64,000 nucleotides of DNA from Linnemannia hyalina. Lineage: Eukaryota; Mortierellomycota; Mortierellomycetes; Mortierellales; Mortierellaceae. Position numbers and translations under genes: made by a program. Position 1 is the stretch's first letter, and each line of letters opens with the position of its first letter. The stretch is taken from contig JAHRHY010000015.1 of assembly GCA_019671135.1 (NCBI GenBank), forward strand, positions 1,426,001 through 1,490,000, given 5' to 3'. The notes beneath the pieces were generated by a model, which made no database searches, was not told where the DNA came from, and saw only the letters and a program-made list of their open reading frames with translations. This document shows, one piece after another, positions 33,738 to 43,728 of this stretch.

Positions 33738-34800
33738 GGTGTTGTGAAGTATCAAATGAAAAGAAAGGTGAAAGAAAGCAGGTGTAGGATGTAAGGAGGG
33801 CGAGGGGTGAAAGGAAAGAAAGAAGAAAAGAAGGGTAAGAGGGCGTAGGAGCGGAGGGCGAAGGAAAAAAAAGGAAAGAGAGAGAGGGTGGCTGTCTATT
33901 ATTTCCTATCTGGCAGGGAAATACATATCGTCCCAGTCGGCTCACCTCAGCCAAGCATTTGAGCCTCTTTCATTATTGTCATCCAGCGAAATGCAATTTT
34001 GAAAAGAGAGGATCGAGTCCTAAGCCACCAGCAGAGGCTGGAAGATTATTAGGTGTACTGTTTGTACCCCCTTCAGACACTCTCAGAAAGTCCCCTCCCT
34101 CCTGATTTTCATCCTTATTATCTCTGCCACTTCGTCTTTTCTCTCTTCTTTTCCATCACACTTCTTCACACCACCACTCACTCTTCTTCGCTTTGCTCTC
34201 GGGGGTAAGCCCATCTTCATTTTCCATACTCTTTTTATACTCCTCTTTTCTTTATTCTCTTTCTCCTTTGTCGCACTCTCCCACTTTTACCCTCCTCAAC
34301 AAAAAAAACAACAACAACGACACGATGACTTCGGCCTTGTTGTTCCAGGGGACCCATCTATTGAACTGAGGAGGAAGACCTCTAACAACAGGGTGCGCAC
34401 CACTACCTCTTTCACCTTCTCTCTGCCCTTCTTCTCCTCTTCACATCAAAAACAGCTTTGGCGCAGTAACAGGAGACCTGCCAACTCAAGGAATCACCTT
34501 TTCTTTCACTTTTATTGTCTCCCTTGAACCCCTTGATTGCAACAAAAAGGGCCAAACAGGGAGCAGATCTGGCGCGTACTACTATCTGCCACGTCCTCAC
34601 AATCACACAAACACACAAACACACACCCCTTCTTCTCTAAAGAACAACTTCTGTGATGAAGCATGCAACTAACTCTGAACCTATCTCTTTTGTCAATCGC
34701 AGTAATAGGGCCTGCCATACTTCCAATCAGCTAATTGCACCACAACACTATACAACAAAACAACCACGACAGGAGAAGAAAAGCTAATTCAGTGATCACA
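33738..34800. other. promoter and 5' leader of ARS2
   Basis: The sequence is CT-rich from about 34080 to 34320, consistent with a fungal core promoter. A 14-codon upstream frame (34325-34369, MTSALLFQGTHLLN) may lie in the leader. No other gene is seen. Confidence 0.45.
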
Positions 34801-37800
34801 ATGCCAAAGGATTACTACGGTCGTGGAGACTACTCGGACGACGAGTCCAACTCTCGGAGCCGCGACAAGTTCCGCCGCGAGCGTAGTCCTGAGAAGGATG
34901 ACTTTGGTCGTGATAAAAGGAGAAGAAAGACTTCCGCCTCCCCTGAAGACAGAGGTAATAATGATGGCCCCCCTGTTGTTTTAAATCATACTTGGAATCA
35001 GACGAAGGACTCGGAAATCGTTGTTGCAACTGTTTTCTTTTTATTGTTACTAAACACAACCCTTGTTACAGAAAGACGGCCCAGGAGAAACCGCTCATCT
35101 TCCAAGGACGGCGACGATCCGACCGACCGCTACATCCCGAACTATGACAGAGATGGATACAACCCTGCACCGAGACACAACCGACCCGATCATTATGGAG
35201 GTCGTTTTGATGGTCACGGCGGATACAATGATTACCGTGGTCAAAGGTACACGCACACCCTCATCGGAATGCATGGCGCATCTCTCTTCCTGTTTTAATT
35301 AGAGAGAAGACGTTATGTTAGTTCACTTTCTATGGATGTTGAGCCCTGTTTTGTTTTATTGATTCTGACCTTGCGTTTATATTGTTATTTTTACATATTG
35401 AATGCAAATTAGGCGTCGTGATGATGGCTTTGGAGACATGGACGGTCCAGATGCGCCTTATGGCGATGGTCTCCCCAGCTGGGGGGGAAGCGGTGGCGGT
35501 GGTGAGAGGATCGACGATCCCATGAAGCTGGATCAGTTGATCTCCTTCAAGCTGTACTGCGAATACCTCCGAAACGTCGACCGGGCTTCACACCGCTATA
35601 AGCGTTACACGGACGAGGATCTTCAGAGTCGCTACGGGACATACAGGGAGGAATTTGTGGCCAAACAGTTGTCGACCTTTTTCGAGGCTCACAAGTCAGA
35701 GGCCTGGTTCCAGGAAAAGTATCACCCCGATATGTCCAAGGCTCGTGCCGAGGAGTCACGCGCTCTCCGAAAGTCTCGCTACGGGAAGTTTGTTGAGGGA
35801 TTGGCTGCAGGAAAGTTTGACAACTCTACATGCGACGAGGCGTTGGCCAAGAAGGAGAGTGCTCAGGCTGCAGAGGCCAAAGCAGAAAAGACTGCAGGCG
35901 AGGACGGCGAGGCTGCTGTTGACAAGGAGGGTGATACTTTGTTGAACGGTGAGGATGCGTCAGACGCCTGGCTGTACCTCAAGGCCGTTCTCCCCACCGT
36001 CACTCGCGCGTCCATCTTGGAGGTACTTTTTCACTTCATTTAGTATGATGTGTTGTCATTGATAGTGAATGTTGTCCATTTTACTGATCAATTCTTCATT
36101 GTTTTTGTACCTTTCATAGCGCTGCGAGAAGCTTGACGGATTCGTGATGTTGTCGTTGTCAGAGCCCCACCCTTTGAAGGAGCTGCAGAGGATTGGGTGG
36201 ATCAAATTTCAGGCAGGCACTGACGTTGAGGCAGCATTGACCGCATTGACTGAGCCAGAGACAGAAGACTTTCAGGCAACGACTGCAGCGCACAGACCAA
36301 CGCGCGCCCGCTACACACACGAGATTGCCAACTCGGGAACACGGATCCGTGCTGACTATGAGCTCGCTCTCGCTATCGCCAAGGTGTGCGACCAGAGTCT
36401 GAACGATGCAGTGGAAGGCGAGGCTGATGCCCCCATCTATGATGGCGTATCGTTGGTAGAAGCACTTCTCAAGGATCATATCCTTGCACCTACAGATACC
36501 CCCATGGACGAAGCAGAACAGGAGGATCCTGCACAGGCATCCATTCGGCGTGCTAATGAGGTAAACATATAATGTTATGCGTTAAGATGACATGTGCAAA
36601 TAGGTGAACTCGTATTAACACGACTATGTTTACCTTCTTTCATTGCGATAGCGTCGCTCGTTGGACCTCTTTATCGAGTACCTGCGCCAAGTGCACTTGT
36701 TCTGTTACTACTGTGGCGGTGATAGTGACAATGCCGAAGAGTTCTCTCGCAAGTGCAGCAAGCACTTCCGTAACCCCGACACCAAGGTCCCTGTCAACTC
36801 AACCAAGGGTACGTAAAATGTTCTGGAAAATCGATATATGTGCGCCACTATGGACGTTAAGATACCTGCAGTTATTGACATTTCTTTTAACTACGTTACT
36901 AGGCGCTGTTTGGGTCAAGAACTTAGAGCAGAAGCTGAACCTGAAGCTCAAAGACCCTACCGACGAAGAGATCACCAAGCTGGGTGGGAAGTCTTTGGAA
37001 AAGTAAGCGATACTGACGCTGGTGGGCATTTCGCGCTAGCAGGCTGCGTTGTCATGTATTTCCAACATTGACTTACTAACACTAACTAATAATTATGAAC
37101 TCATTAGGGCTTCGCTCAAGTTTTTGCAGGGCAAGACACAGCAGGATGAACCTACCAAGTGGCGCTGCAAGATCTGCACAAAGCCATTTAGAGGCGAGGA
37201 GTTTGTTCACAAGCATATCCGCACTAAGCACCCAGACGAAATCAAGACCATCGAGGACGACGTACGTGCTTTTTTATTGCTGTTGTTCTCGGATCTTCGT
37301 TCGACGATGAAGGTCCCCGTAAGCTAACACTCGGTTTCTCCATTCCTTATGTGTAGATCTTGCTGTTCAATAACTACATTTTGGACCCAAACCATATTAA
37401 CCCATCAGCACAACAACAGCAACAGCCACAGCCTAGCGCGTTTGGATATGGCGCGCCAGGTCCAATGTTTAGTGGCCACCCCATGCCCATGAGCTTTATG
37501 CCAGGAGCACACCCTATGGGTATGCCCTTTATGAACCCTGGAATGTCGCCCATGCCACAATTCCCTCCCAACTTTATCCCACCCTCCTTCAGTGCTGCGG
37601 GAGCCATGGCAGGAACACCTATGGACCAGATTCCTCGTATTGGGTTTGATTTCACCAAGCGTCGTGGATCCAAAGAAGAATCTGGAGACAAGGCACGGAC
37701 TAAGCAGCCCGACGTGGCGCCTCCTCGTCCTCCCACGTCCATGATGCTTGATCCCAGAAGGTATACGCCCTTTTCTCACATCTACTATTTTGCTTCCATG

Positions 37801-37958
37801 AGGTGCTGTCGTCGTTGTTGTAAAGATGCTAACCCTGTTTATATGTTCATTCTTCTAATGACAACAGTAGGATGTCGGACCCACGCAAGGTCACATCTTA
37901 TGTTGATCTGGATGCTCCTGCTGAGGGCGACCTTGACTCCAAGTACAATTTGTGGTAG
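34801..37958 (+). CDS. ARS2: ARS2/SERRATE homologue
   Basis: Nine exons: 34801..34954, 35072..35246, 35413..36022, 36120..36560, 36652..36808, 36903..37002, 37108..37261, 37357..37760 and 37868..37958, giving 761 residues. The N-terminus is Arg/Ser/Asp-rich, followed by the SERRATE/Ars2 N-terminal domain (DQLISFKLYCEYL, then the YRKYTDE-like YKRYTDEDLQSRY). A middle RNA-binding-like region and the LDLFIEYLRQVHLFCYYC segment lead to the single zinc finger CKICTKPFRGEEFVHKH (C-x2-C-x12-H-x4-H). The end is Met/Pro-rich and finishes with SYVDLDAP, the conserved C-terminal motif. ARS2 links the nuclear cap-binding complex to RNA decay, 3'-end processing and small-RNA pathways. Exon 9 has a CAGTAG double acceptor, so isoforms may differ by one serine. 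Frame is kept at all joins. Confidence 0.94.
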
Positions 37959-38322
37959 AGCACCCTGTTTTCATTGCTTTCCTTTTATTGTTTCTCTTGT
38001 TTACGCGTTTTTCTTGATTAAACATGACCATTCATATTACGCATGAACGTGCCTTTTGCTTGAACAAAGTTATGTTGAGTTGTGTATGGGCAGATCAATC
38101 AATGGACGTTCCGATATTAGGATTTCAGGTACAGGCATTTCGTCGACTGAACAGTCGACCACAGGAACTGAGGTCTTCTAAACGCAATTGCAAAATGACA
38201 TAGTACCATCCAACGAACTTCTTTTTGAACAATCAGTCAGTCATGAAAAGAAAGGTATATCTGTTACTTATTCAAGACGGAGAATCGTTCTACCACCTTC
38301 GATGGCCAAGTCCACCAGCGAG
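37959..38322. other. shared 3' region, ARS2 and NLR copy 1 converge
   Basis: An ATTAAA at 38017-38022 may serve ARS2 polyadenylation. No gene is seen. Confidence 0.5.
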
Positions 38323-41300
38323 CTACTCCTCATCATTAGATTCAACTCCTTCGGAGCCCATGTAGTCATCCTGCTTGTCTCCTTCCGTCAAAGAGTCGTC
38401 AATGGCGCCGCACTGGACCAACAACTTCTGCTCCGTAAATCCAAGACCAGTCGTTCCCTTGAGCACAAGACCGTCGGCGCAGAGAACCGCAAGATTGGTA
38501 CCCCAGAGTAGCTTGACAACAACATCCTCACCATCGCTCGACACTCGCCAGACTCGGACAGATTCGTCTCTGCAGCCAGCGACAAATTCCATAGGGACGA
38601 TTGGACTCCAGGCAATGTCACTGACTATGCCAAAGTAACCATAGACCGTCGAGACACACGACCAGGTCTCCGTATCGCCTGGTGGTCGCCGCCTGCGCCA
38701 GACTCGAACTGTATAGTCCCAACTGCCGGAAGCAATCCATTCGCCGCAAGGTGAGTAGGCAATGCATTGCACCGCCTCGGCGTGTCCTCTCAGCTTGATA
38801 GTACGCCCCTCTGACTGTACGCCCCAAAGGTAGATCGGGCCCTCGTAGGTTCCGACCGCAAGCTGCTGGCCGTCCGGCGAAAACGACATCGCCGCAATAC
38901 CCCAATGTGTCGACTTGAACGTTATTAGACCTTTCGATTGAGGACCGAAGAGCCAGATGTCGCCATTCTCAGCGCCGACTGCGAGCTGATGTCCTGTCGT
39001 CGAGAATGCCAAGCAACAGATTTCCTCTTGATTGACTCCGCCATTCTCAATAAGTACGTGCTTTTGTTGAGTGTTGTCAAGGTCCCACAACATCACGGTA
39101 TTGTCCCGGTCAGCAGACACGATCCAACGACAGCAAGGCGACATGGTAACGTACCTCGCCGCTCTGGAGCCTTCCAGAATAGTCTTTGGACTTCCTTCCT
39201 GAAGCTCCCACAATTGAAGAGTCCCGTCTTGATCGACGGCCGCGGTTGGGATGCCGTCTAATGAATATGACACAGACTCGACTGATACATGTTTTGGTAA
39301 CTCGATCGAAAGAGGTATAGGCGCTCCTGTTATAGAATCCCATTGCAGGACGGTTTGGCTGCTGCTGGTATAGTTGCTGCCGAACACGAGGATAGTTTGA
39401 CCATTCGGGGAGTACATCGTCCTTTGTATAGCTTCCAGTTGATCCTGCTGCTCAACACTCGACGTCAAGGTAGAGTCGACATCCCACAGTCGCACCCTGG
39501 CGTCAGTACCACCTGATGCGATTTGAAGACCATTCGGAGAAAAGACAACATCGTTCACAGTGGCCCTATGGCTTGACAGCGTGTTAATGGGAGTGCCTGT
39601 CGAGGCGTCCCATAGTCTCACTGTCATGTCGTTACAAGAAGAAGCGATCCACCGGCTGTCTGGAGAAAACGCAACGCCCGTAACACCTCCGGTATGACCA
39701 TGTAAGACAGGACCTGGCTCTCCAGACACGGCATGCCAAAGTCGCAATCCGCCCCCCCAATGGCCAGAAACAATCCACCGTCCATTAGTAGAAAGGGCAA
39801 GAGTGCAAACCTCACCCAAGGAAGAGTCCAAAACGACCCCTGGCTCTCCTGTCTCCGAGTTCCAAAACCGAATCGTCCCATCGGAGCCACCCGACACCAA
39901 CCACTCTCCGCTCGGAGAATACTTGACGCTCGAGACTTCGCTCGTGTGACCCTCCAAGACAAAGAGACTCTCTTTGGTATACGAATCCCACACTCGAACT
40001 GTTTGGTCATCTCCGGCCGAGCCGATTTGCTCGCCACAGGGAGAAAAAGCAACGGAGTTCACTCTGCGCTTGTGCCCTTCCATGACGAACATCTCTTGGT
40101 CGCTGACACAATACCACAGCCTAACCAATCCATCCTCCCCTCCAAACACGACCCTTGTGCCGTCGGGTGAAAATGCCATAGTTAGCATGTTATACGGCGC
40201 ACTAAAGGAATAGGCCTGCGTCCATAATGAAGTGTCGTAAATGCTAATGCCAATTCTCGAAAGCCCTCCACCCACGGCAAGCATTCTTCCATCAGACGAG
40301 TAGGCACAGGCAACCACAATGCTATCAAACTCCAGGTACGGGAGTTCCCCAAATTGGACACCATCCATCGTTGCGCCGCTCAAATCCGCCTTCCGCAACC
40401 AGGTCCTCGAAAGATTGACATCCGTCAAATCTGCTCCTTGGAACTGCGCAAAGTCAAACTGGCCACCCGAAAGATCGGCACCAGGGATCCTGATACCACG
40501 GAGATCGGCACCATGAAAGACCACACCAGCTCGAACTAGGATCGTTATGGCGTTGGTAGCGCCAGTGGTGGTGGTGACGGCGGCATCGGTCTTGGAAAGG
40601 TCGATCACAGCCCGGAGTTGTTGTTCGAAATCTGGGCTTGACTTGACCCGATCGCACAGGAACTGGATGATGGATGGTTCGCCATGTAGGTTCTTCTGGA
40701 ACAAGGGGTTGTTGCAGTCCGACAAGAGAGCGGTGGGAGATGCAGTCTCAGATTCTGGATCCATGTCTCCCTCCACAGTCTCGACCGGGTTGTAGATGAC
40801 GCGAGACAAAAGATATTCCAGCACCGATCGATGTACAAAGCGGAACTGGTTGCCGGTGCGCGTCAATGGAGATGCCTCACGGAGCAACTTGGCCTCGGGA
40901 TCATTCCCAAAGAAATCCGTCTTCCAAGAGTACTTGTCCTGTCGATGGTTGTACTGGACGATCGGGTTGCCGTCCTGCTCCTTGAAAATGGCCGCAGCTA
41001 GACGAAGCAAATAGCCGATCCCGCATCCAATAAAGTCGTCGTCCATTAGGGAGGTGTACGCTTCCAGGTCCTTCTGGCTCAGCTTGTTGGGTTGGATGCG
41101 TAGTCGGTTCGTCTCCAACCATTGGTCTACAAACATATCGTAAAGGCGAACGCGGGTGATGCGAATGCTCGCAAGATCCTTGTTCAAAGAGACCAGGCCA
41201 GGCAGAGCCTTGAGAGCGAGGGTGAGCAGGAATGGGTTTTTGACGAGATCCATGATATTGGGGATAGCCGTTAACTTGTACATGTACTCCTCCGAGGACC

Positions 41301-43728
41301 AGGCAGACTGATTTCTGAATAAAAGCACCGTCTGTGGATCTTGAGCATACTGTTCGACATAGCTCTTGACCTGATCCTTGGAGAAGGGGGTGATGACAGC
41401 TTCCTGGAAGACATCCTGAGAACCAGTGGCGTACCGGTCTGTGGGCTGCGGTTTGAACCGATCGACGTAGGTGGGTCCGAGGAACTGGGTGCGACAGCTG
41501 ATGATCATCTTGGTGTTCCACTGTCCTGGTTGGTTCAGCGTGTTGCTTCGATGAAGGTTGTCCTGCTGCTGACTCTCGTCGTACCCATCGCAGATGAGTA
41601 TGAGCTCGCGGTGCTGCTTCATCTCCTGGATCTGGTCGTCGCTGAAATTGTTGGCCCTCAGATGCTTGGCGATCAAATCCTGGTCTGGGCGATCGATGGC
41701 GGGAAGGTTGATGAACAGGGGGATAGGTCCGCCTCGTTTGTAGTCGGTCCACAGTCGATGTTCGAGATGGCGGTTGAATGTCGATTTACCAGATCCAGAG
41801 TCACCCAGTACCAAAATCACTTGTCGCTCGCTCGCTAAGAACTCCAGGACTTTCTCCAGCAGAGGAAAGATATCCTCATCCTTAGCCTTCAGGCTAGGTT
41901 TCGCCAACGGTGAAATATAGACTGTCTGGTGGTGCTGCTGCAATCGCTGAAGTTGATATTGGCACAAATCGTATTCGAGGGGTGTAATGTTTTGAACGCG
42001 GGCGAGGATTGGAGACGATGTAGGCAGAGGAAGGCGGTTCCTCAGTGGGTAAGGAAGTCGGGTGGTGGTGGTACTTTGATCCTGGCGGAGGTCTTTGAGT
42101 AAGGCAATGGCGATGGTGTTGACGGCCTGGTCAGGAATGGTACTGAGTTGTCCAATAATGTTAATCATCCAGGTCTTGACGCTCTCATCCTTCCCCCATT
42201 GTGAATCGTTCTTGTATAGGTCTCCGAGAAAGTTGATGGCTTGCTGGCGGACATTGGTATCCCAAATGACATCGGATGCGATCTCTCCGAGAAGCTGGCA
42301 GATACCCCATTGGAACAAGGGGTCACCACGACAAGGTGCCTCGTATATGAGTTGATTGAGGTCCTTCAGCTGGCCAGCTTGGAGGAGAGCCTGAGCAACA
42401 CGGATGGCTGCGTACCATGGCCGCTTCTTTCCTTCAGAGAATCCTTCCTTGAGACCATCCAGAACTCCGCGGCCGCTCTCCATCACAGAGTTCACACCCT
42501 TGTAGACATCACTAGCAACTCCCATGATGTCACCAAGTGCGTCTTGAAGGTTGCTTAGACCCTCAAGAACTGCTCCCAGATCAAGCTTGAATACACCAGA
42601 AACCTGGATGAGGCCATTGACAACCCCGGTCCCGTGTCGAAGAACTGATTGAAGAGCGCTCTCATCATCAGGGACATACTGCAACGCCTGGAACGCATAG
42701 CATGCCTGGTACATCAGGTACGGATCCGAGCTACCCTTCAGTCCTGACAAGATTCCTGACAATGGCTCATGATCCTCGACACGGTTCAAATCCTTGACCT
42801 TGTGCTCTGCCATCACGTCAAGAAGTCGCGACAGTGCCAATGTGAGATGAAAAGGGTGCGCCGAGGACTGCTGGTGGGTGTCCTGCAAGCAAATCCTAAG
42901 GACTCGGAGGATCTTGACCAAGTCGTCAGAGACCAGGGACCCTGTAGGGGCCACTTGGACCAACTGAACTACGCCTTGCAGGAGATCGATATTCAGAAGA
43001 ACAGACTGCTCGAATGCGGTGATGGTGCACGACAGCAGGCTGCGGTAAGTCTCATTGTCCAAGACAGGACCAAGAAGGACAATCTCGGCAATCTCGGTCG
43101 AGTCTTTGAGGACATCCTTGGCAAACTCGTCGACCATGCGTGTTCCCAGCCAGTAGATACGTTCCTTCGCAGGCAAGTTCTTGTCCATCTGTGCAAGCCA
43201 ATCAAGTTCCTTCTTGTCGAGGTTTGGGAACCTCTGCAGTGTTATGGCAGGATCGCGGGCCTGCTCTTCAAGTTCAGCAGCGGTGGCTTGTGGAGGAGAT
43301 GGACCGTGGAGTAGCAAGGCACTGCAATAGGCCAACTGCTGGGTGACCTCAATGCGATCCTGGACGGCAGGCAACTCAATCTTCATCATAGGCGCAGGCA
43401 AGTTCTCGAGAAAGATATTCGAGATCCTCTTGGTTTCAACAGGTGCAGGAAGGGACTTGTCAACAGGAGGGGTAGATGTGACAGCTAGGTCGGCAACTGA
43501 GTGAACGTCACTGGCTGAGGATGCAGTAGGCGGTCCCACAACTTGAAGAGGGCTTTGAGCACTCACTGCCAGGTTAGTGACTGCGGTATCGACCTCTTTG
43601 ATCTTGGATTTGGAGAAGCCGAAGATCTCGCGGATTACGTCGCGCTTCCTGACGCGCTGGGTATCATTGGCTTTGCCAGCATCGCTAGTAGCATGCGGAC
43701 CTGATTGTTTTGAGGGTTTGCTGACCAT
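38323..43728 (-). CDS. NLR-like STAND receptor, copy 1 (helical N-domain, NACHT, pentapeptide, 14 WD40)
   Basis: One coding exon of 1801 residues starting MVSKPSKQ. I chose this start over the in-frame upstream ATG because a leader intron (43846-43737) ends just before it. Residues 1-100 are disordered. About 110-600 is an all-helical, probably ARM-like solenoid with a Gly-rich stretch (VLRHGTGVVNGLIQVSGVF) and KKRPWY, EAPCRGDPLFQWGICQLLGE. NACHT follows: Walker A GDSGSGKST at about 642-650 and Walker B LILICDGYDE near 710. Pentapeptide repeats (GADL, ADLT, ADLS) occupy about 1069-1129, and then 14 WD40 blades, two seven-bladed propellers, run to about 1750. STAND proteins with WD40 sensors act as intracellular recognition switches that oligomerise on ligand binding; the N-terminal domain would be the effector. 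Ligand and output are unknown. The acidic C-terminus (YMGSEGVESNDEE) is unlike the other copies. Confidence 0.92.
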   Translation of the reverse strand: MVSKPSKQSGPHATSDAGKANDTQRVRKRDVIREIFGFSKSKIKEVDTAVTNLAVSAQSPLQVVGPPTASSASDVHSVADLAVTSTPPVDKSLPAPVETKRISNIFLENLPAPMMKIELPAVQDRIEVTQQLAYCSALLLHGPSPPQATAAELEEQARDPAITLQRFPNLDKKELDWLAQMDKNLPAKERIYWLGTRMVDEFAKDVLKDSTEIAEIVLLGPVLDNETYRSLLSCTITAFEQSVLLNIDLLQGVVQLVQVAPTGSLVSDDLVKILRVLRICLQDTHQQSSAHPFHLTLALSRLLDVMAEHKVKDLNRVEDHEPLSGILSGLKGSSDPYLMYQACYAFQALQYVPDDESALQSVLRHGTGVVNGLIQVSGVFKLDLGAVLEGLSNLQDALGDIMGVASDVYKGVNSVMESGRGVLDGLKEGFSEGKKRPWYAAIRVAQALLQAGQLKDLNQLIYEAPCRGDPLFQWGICQLLGEIASDVIWDTNVRQQAINFLGDLYKNDSQWGKDESVKTWMINIIGQLSTIPDQAVNTIAIALLKDLRQDQSTTTTRLPYPLRNRLPLPTSSPILARVQNITPLEYDLCQYQLQRLQQHHQTVYISPLAKPSLKAKDEDIFPLLEKVLEFLASERQVILVLGDSGSGKSTFNRHLEHRLWTDYKRGGPIPLFINLPAIDRPDQDLIAKHLRANNFSDDQIQEMKQHRELILICDGYDESQQQDNLHRSNTLNQPGQWNTKMIISCRTQFLGPTYVDRFKPQPTDRYATGSQDVFQEAVITPFSKDQVKSYVEQYAQDPQTVLLFRNQSAWSSEEYMYKLTAIPNIMDLVKNPFLLTLALKALPGLVSLNKDLASIRITRVRLYDMFVDQWLETNRLRIQPNKLSQKDLEAYTSLMDDDFIGCGIGYLLRLAAAIFKEQDGNPIVQYNHRQDKYSWKTDFFGNDPEAKLLREASPLTRTGNQFRFVHRSVLEYLLSRVIYNPVETVEGDMDPESETASPTALLSDCNNPLFQKNLHGEPSIIQFLCDRVKSSPDFEQQLRAVIDLSKTDAAVTTTTGATNAITILVRAGVVFHGADLRGIRIPGADLSGGQFDFAQFQGADLTDVNLSRTWLRKADLSGATMDGVQFGELPYLEFDSIVVACAYSSDGRMLAVGGGLSRIGISIYDTSLWTQAYSFSAPYNMLTMAFSPDGTRVVFGGEDGLVRLWYCVSDQEMFVMEGHKRRVNSVAFSPCGEQIGSAGDDQTVRVWDSYTKESLFVLEGHTSEVSSVKYSPSGEWLVSGGSDGTIRFWNSETGEPGVVLDSSLGEVCTLALSTNGRWIVSGHWGGGLRLWHAVSGEPGPVLHGHTGGVTGVAFSPDSRWIASSCNDMTVRLWDASTGTPINTLSSHRATVNDVVFSPNGLQIASGGTDARVRLWDVDSTLTSSVEQQDQLEAIQRTMYSPNGQTILVFGSNYTSSSQTVLQWDSITGAPIPLSIELPKHVSVESVSYSLDGIPTAAVDQDGTLQLWELQEGSPKTILEGSRAARYVTMSPCCRWIVSADRDNTVMLWDLDNTQQKHVLIENGGVNQEEICCLAFSTTGHQLAVGAENGDIWLFGPQSKGLITFKSTHWGIAAMSFSPDGQQLAVGTYEGPIYLWGVQSEGRTIKLRGHAEAVQCIAYSPCGEWIASGSWDYTVRVWRRRRPPGDTETWSCVSTVYGYFGIVSDIAWSPIVPMEFVAGCRDESVRVWRVSSDGEDVVVKLLWGTNLAVLCADGLVLKGTTGLGFTEQKLLVQCGAIDDSLTEGDKQDDYMGSEGVESNDEE

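Noticed and set aside
40547..40795. Plus-strand 82-residue frame repeated in copies 1, 3 and 4
   Set aside because: Antisense shadow of the conserved region before the pentapeptide repeats.
41341..41838. Plus-strand 165-residue frame, repeated at 53653-54150 and 62493-62990
   Set aside because: It is antisense to the NACHT domain in every copy; its conservation follows from the sense strand.
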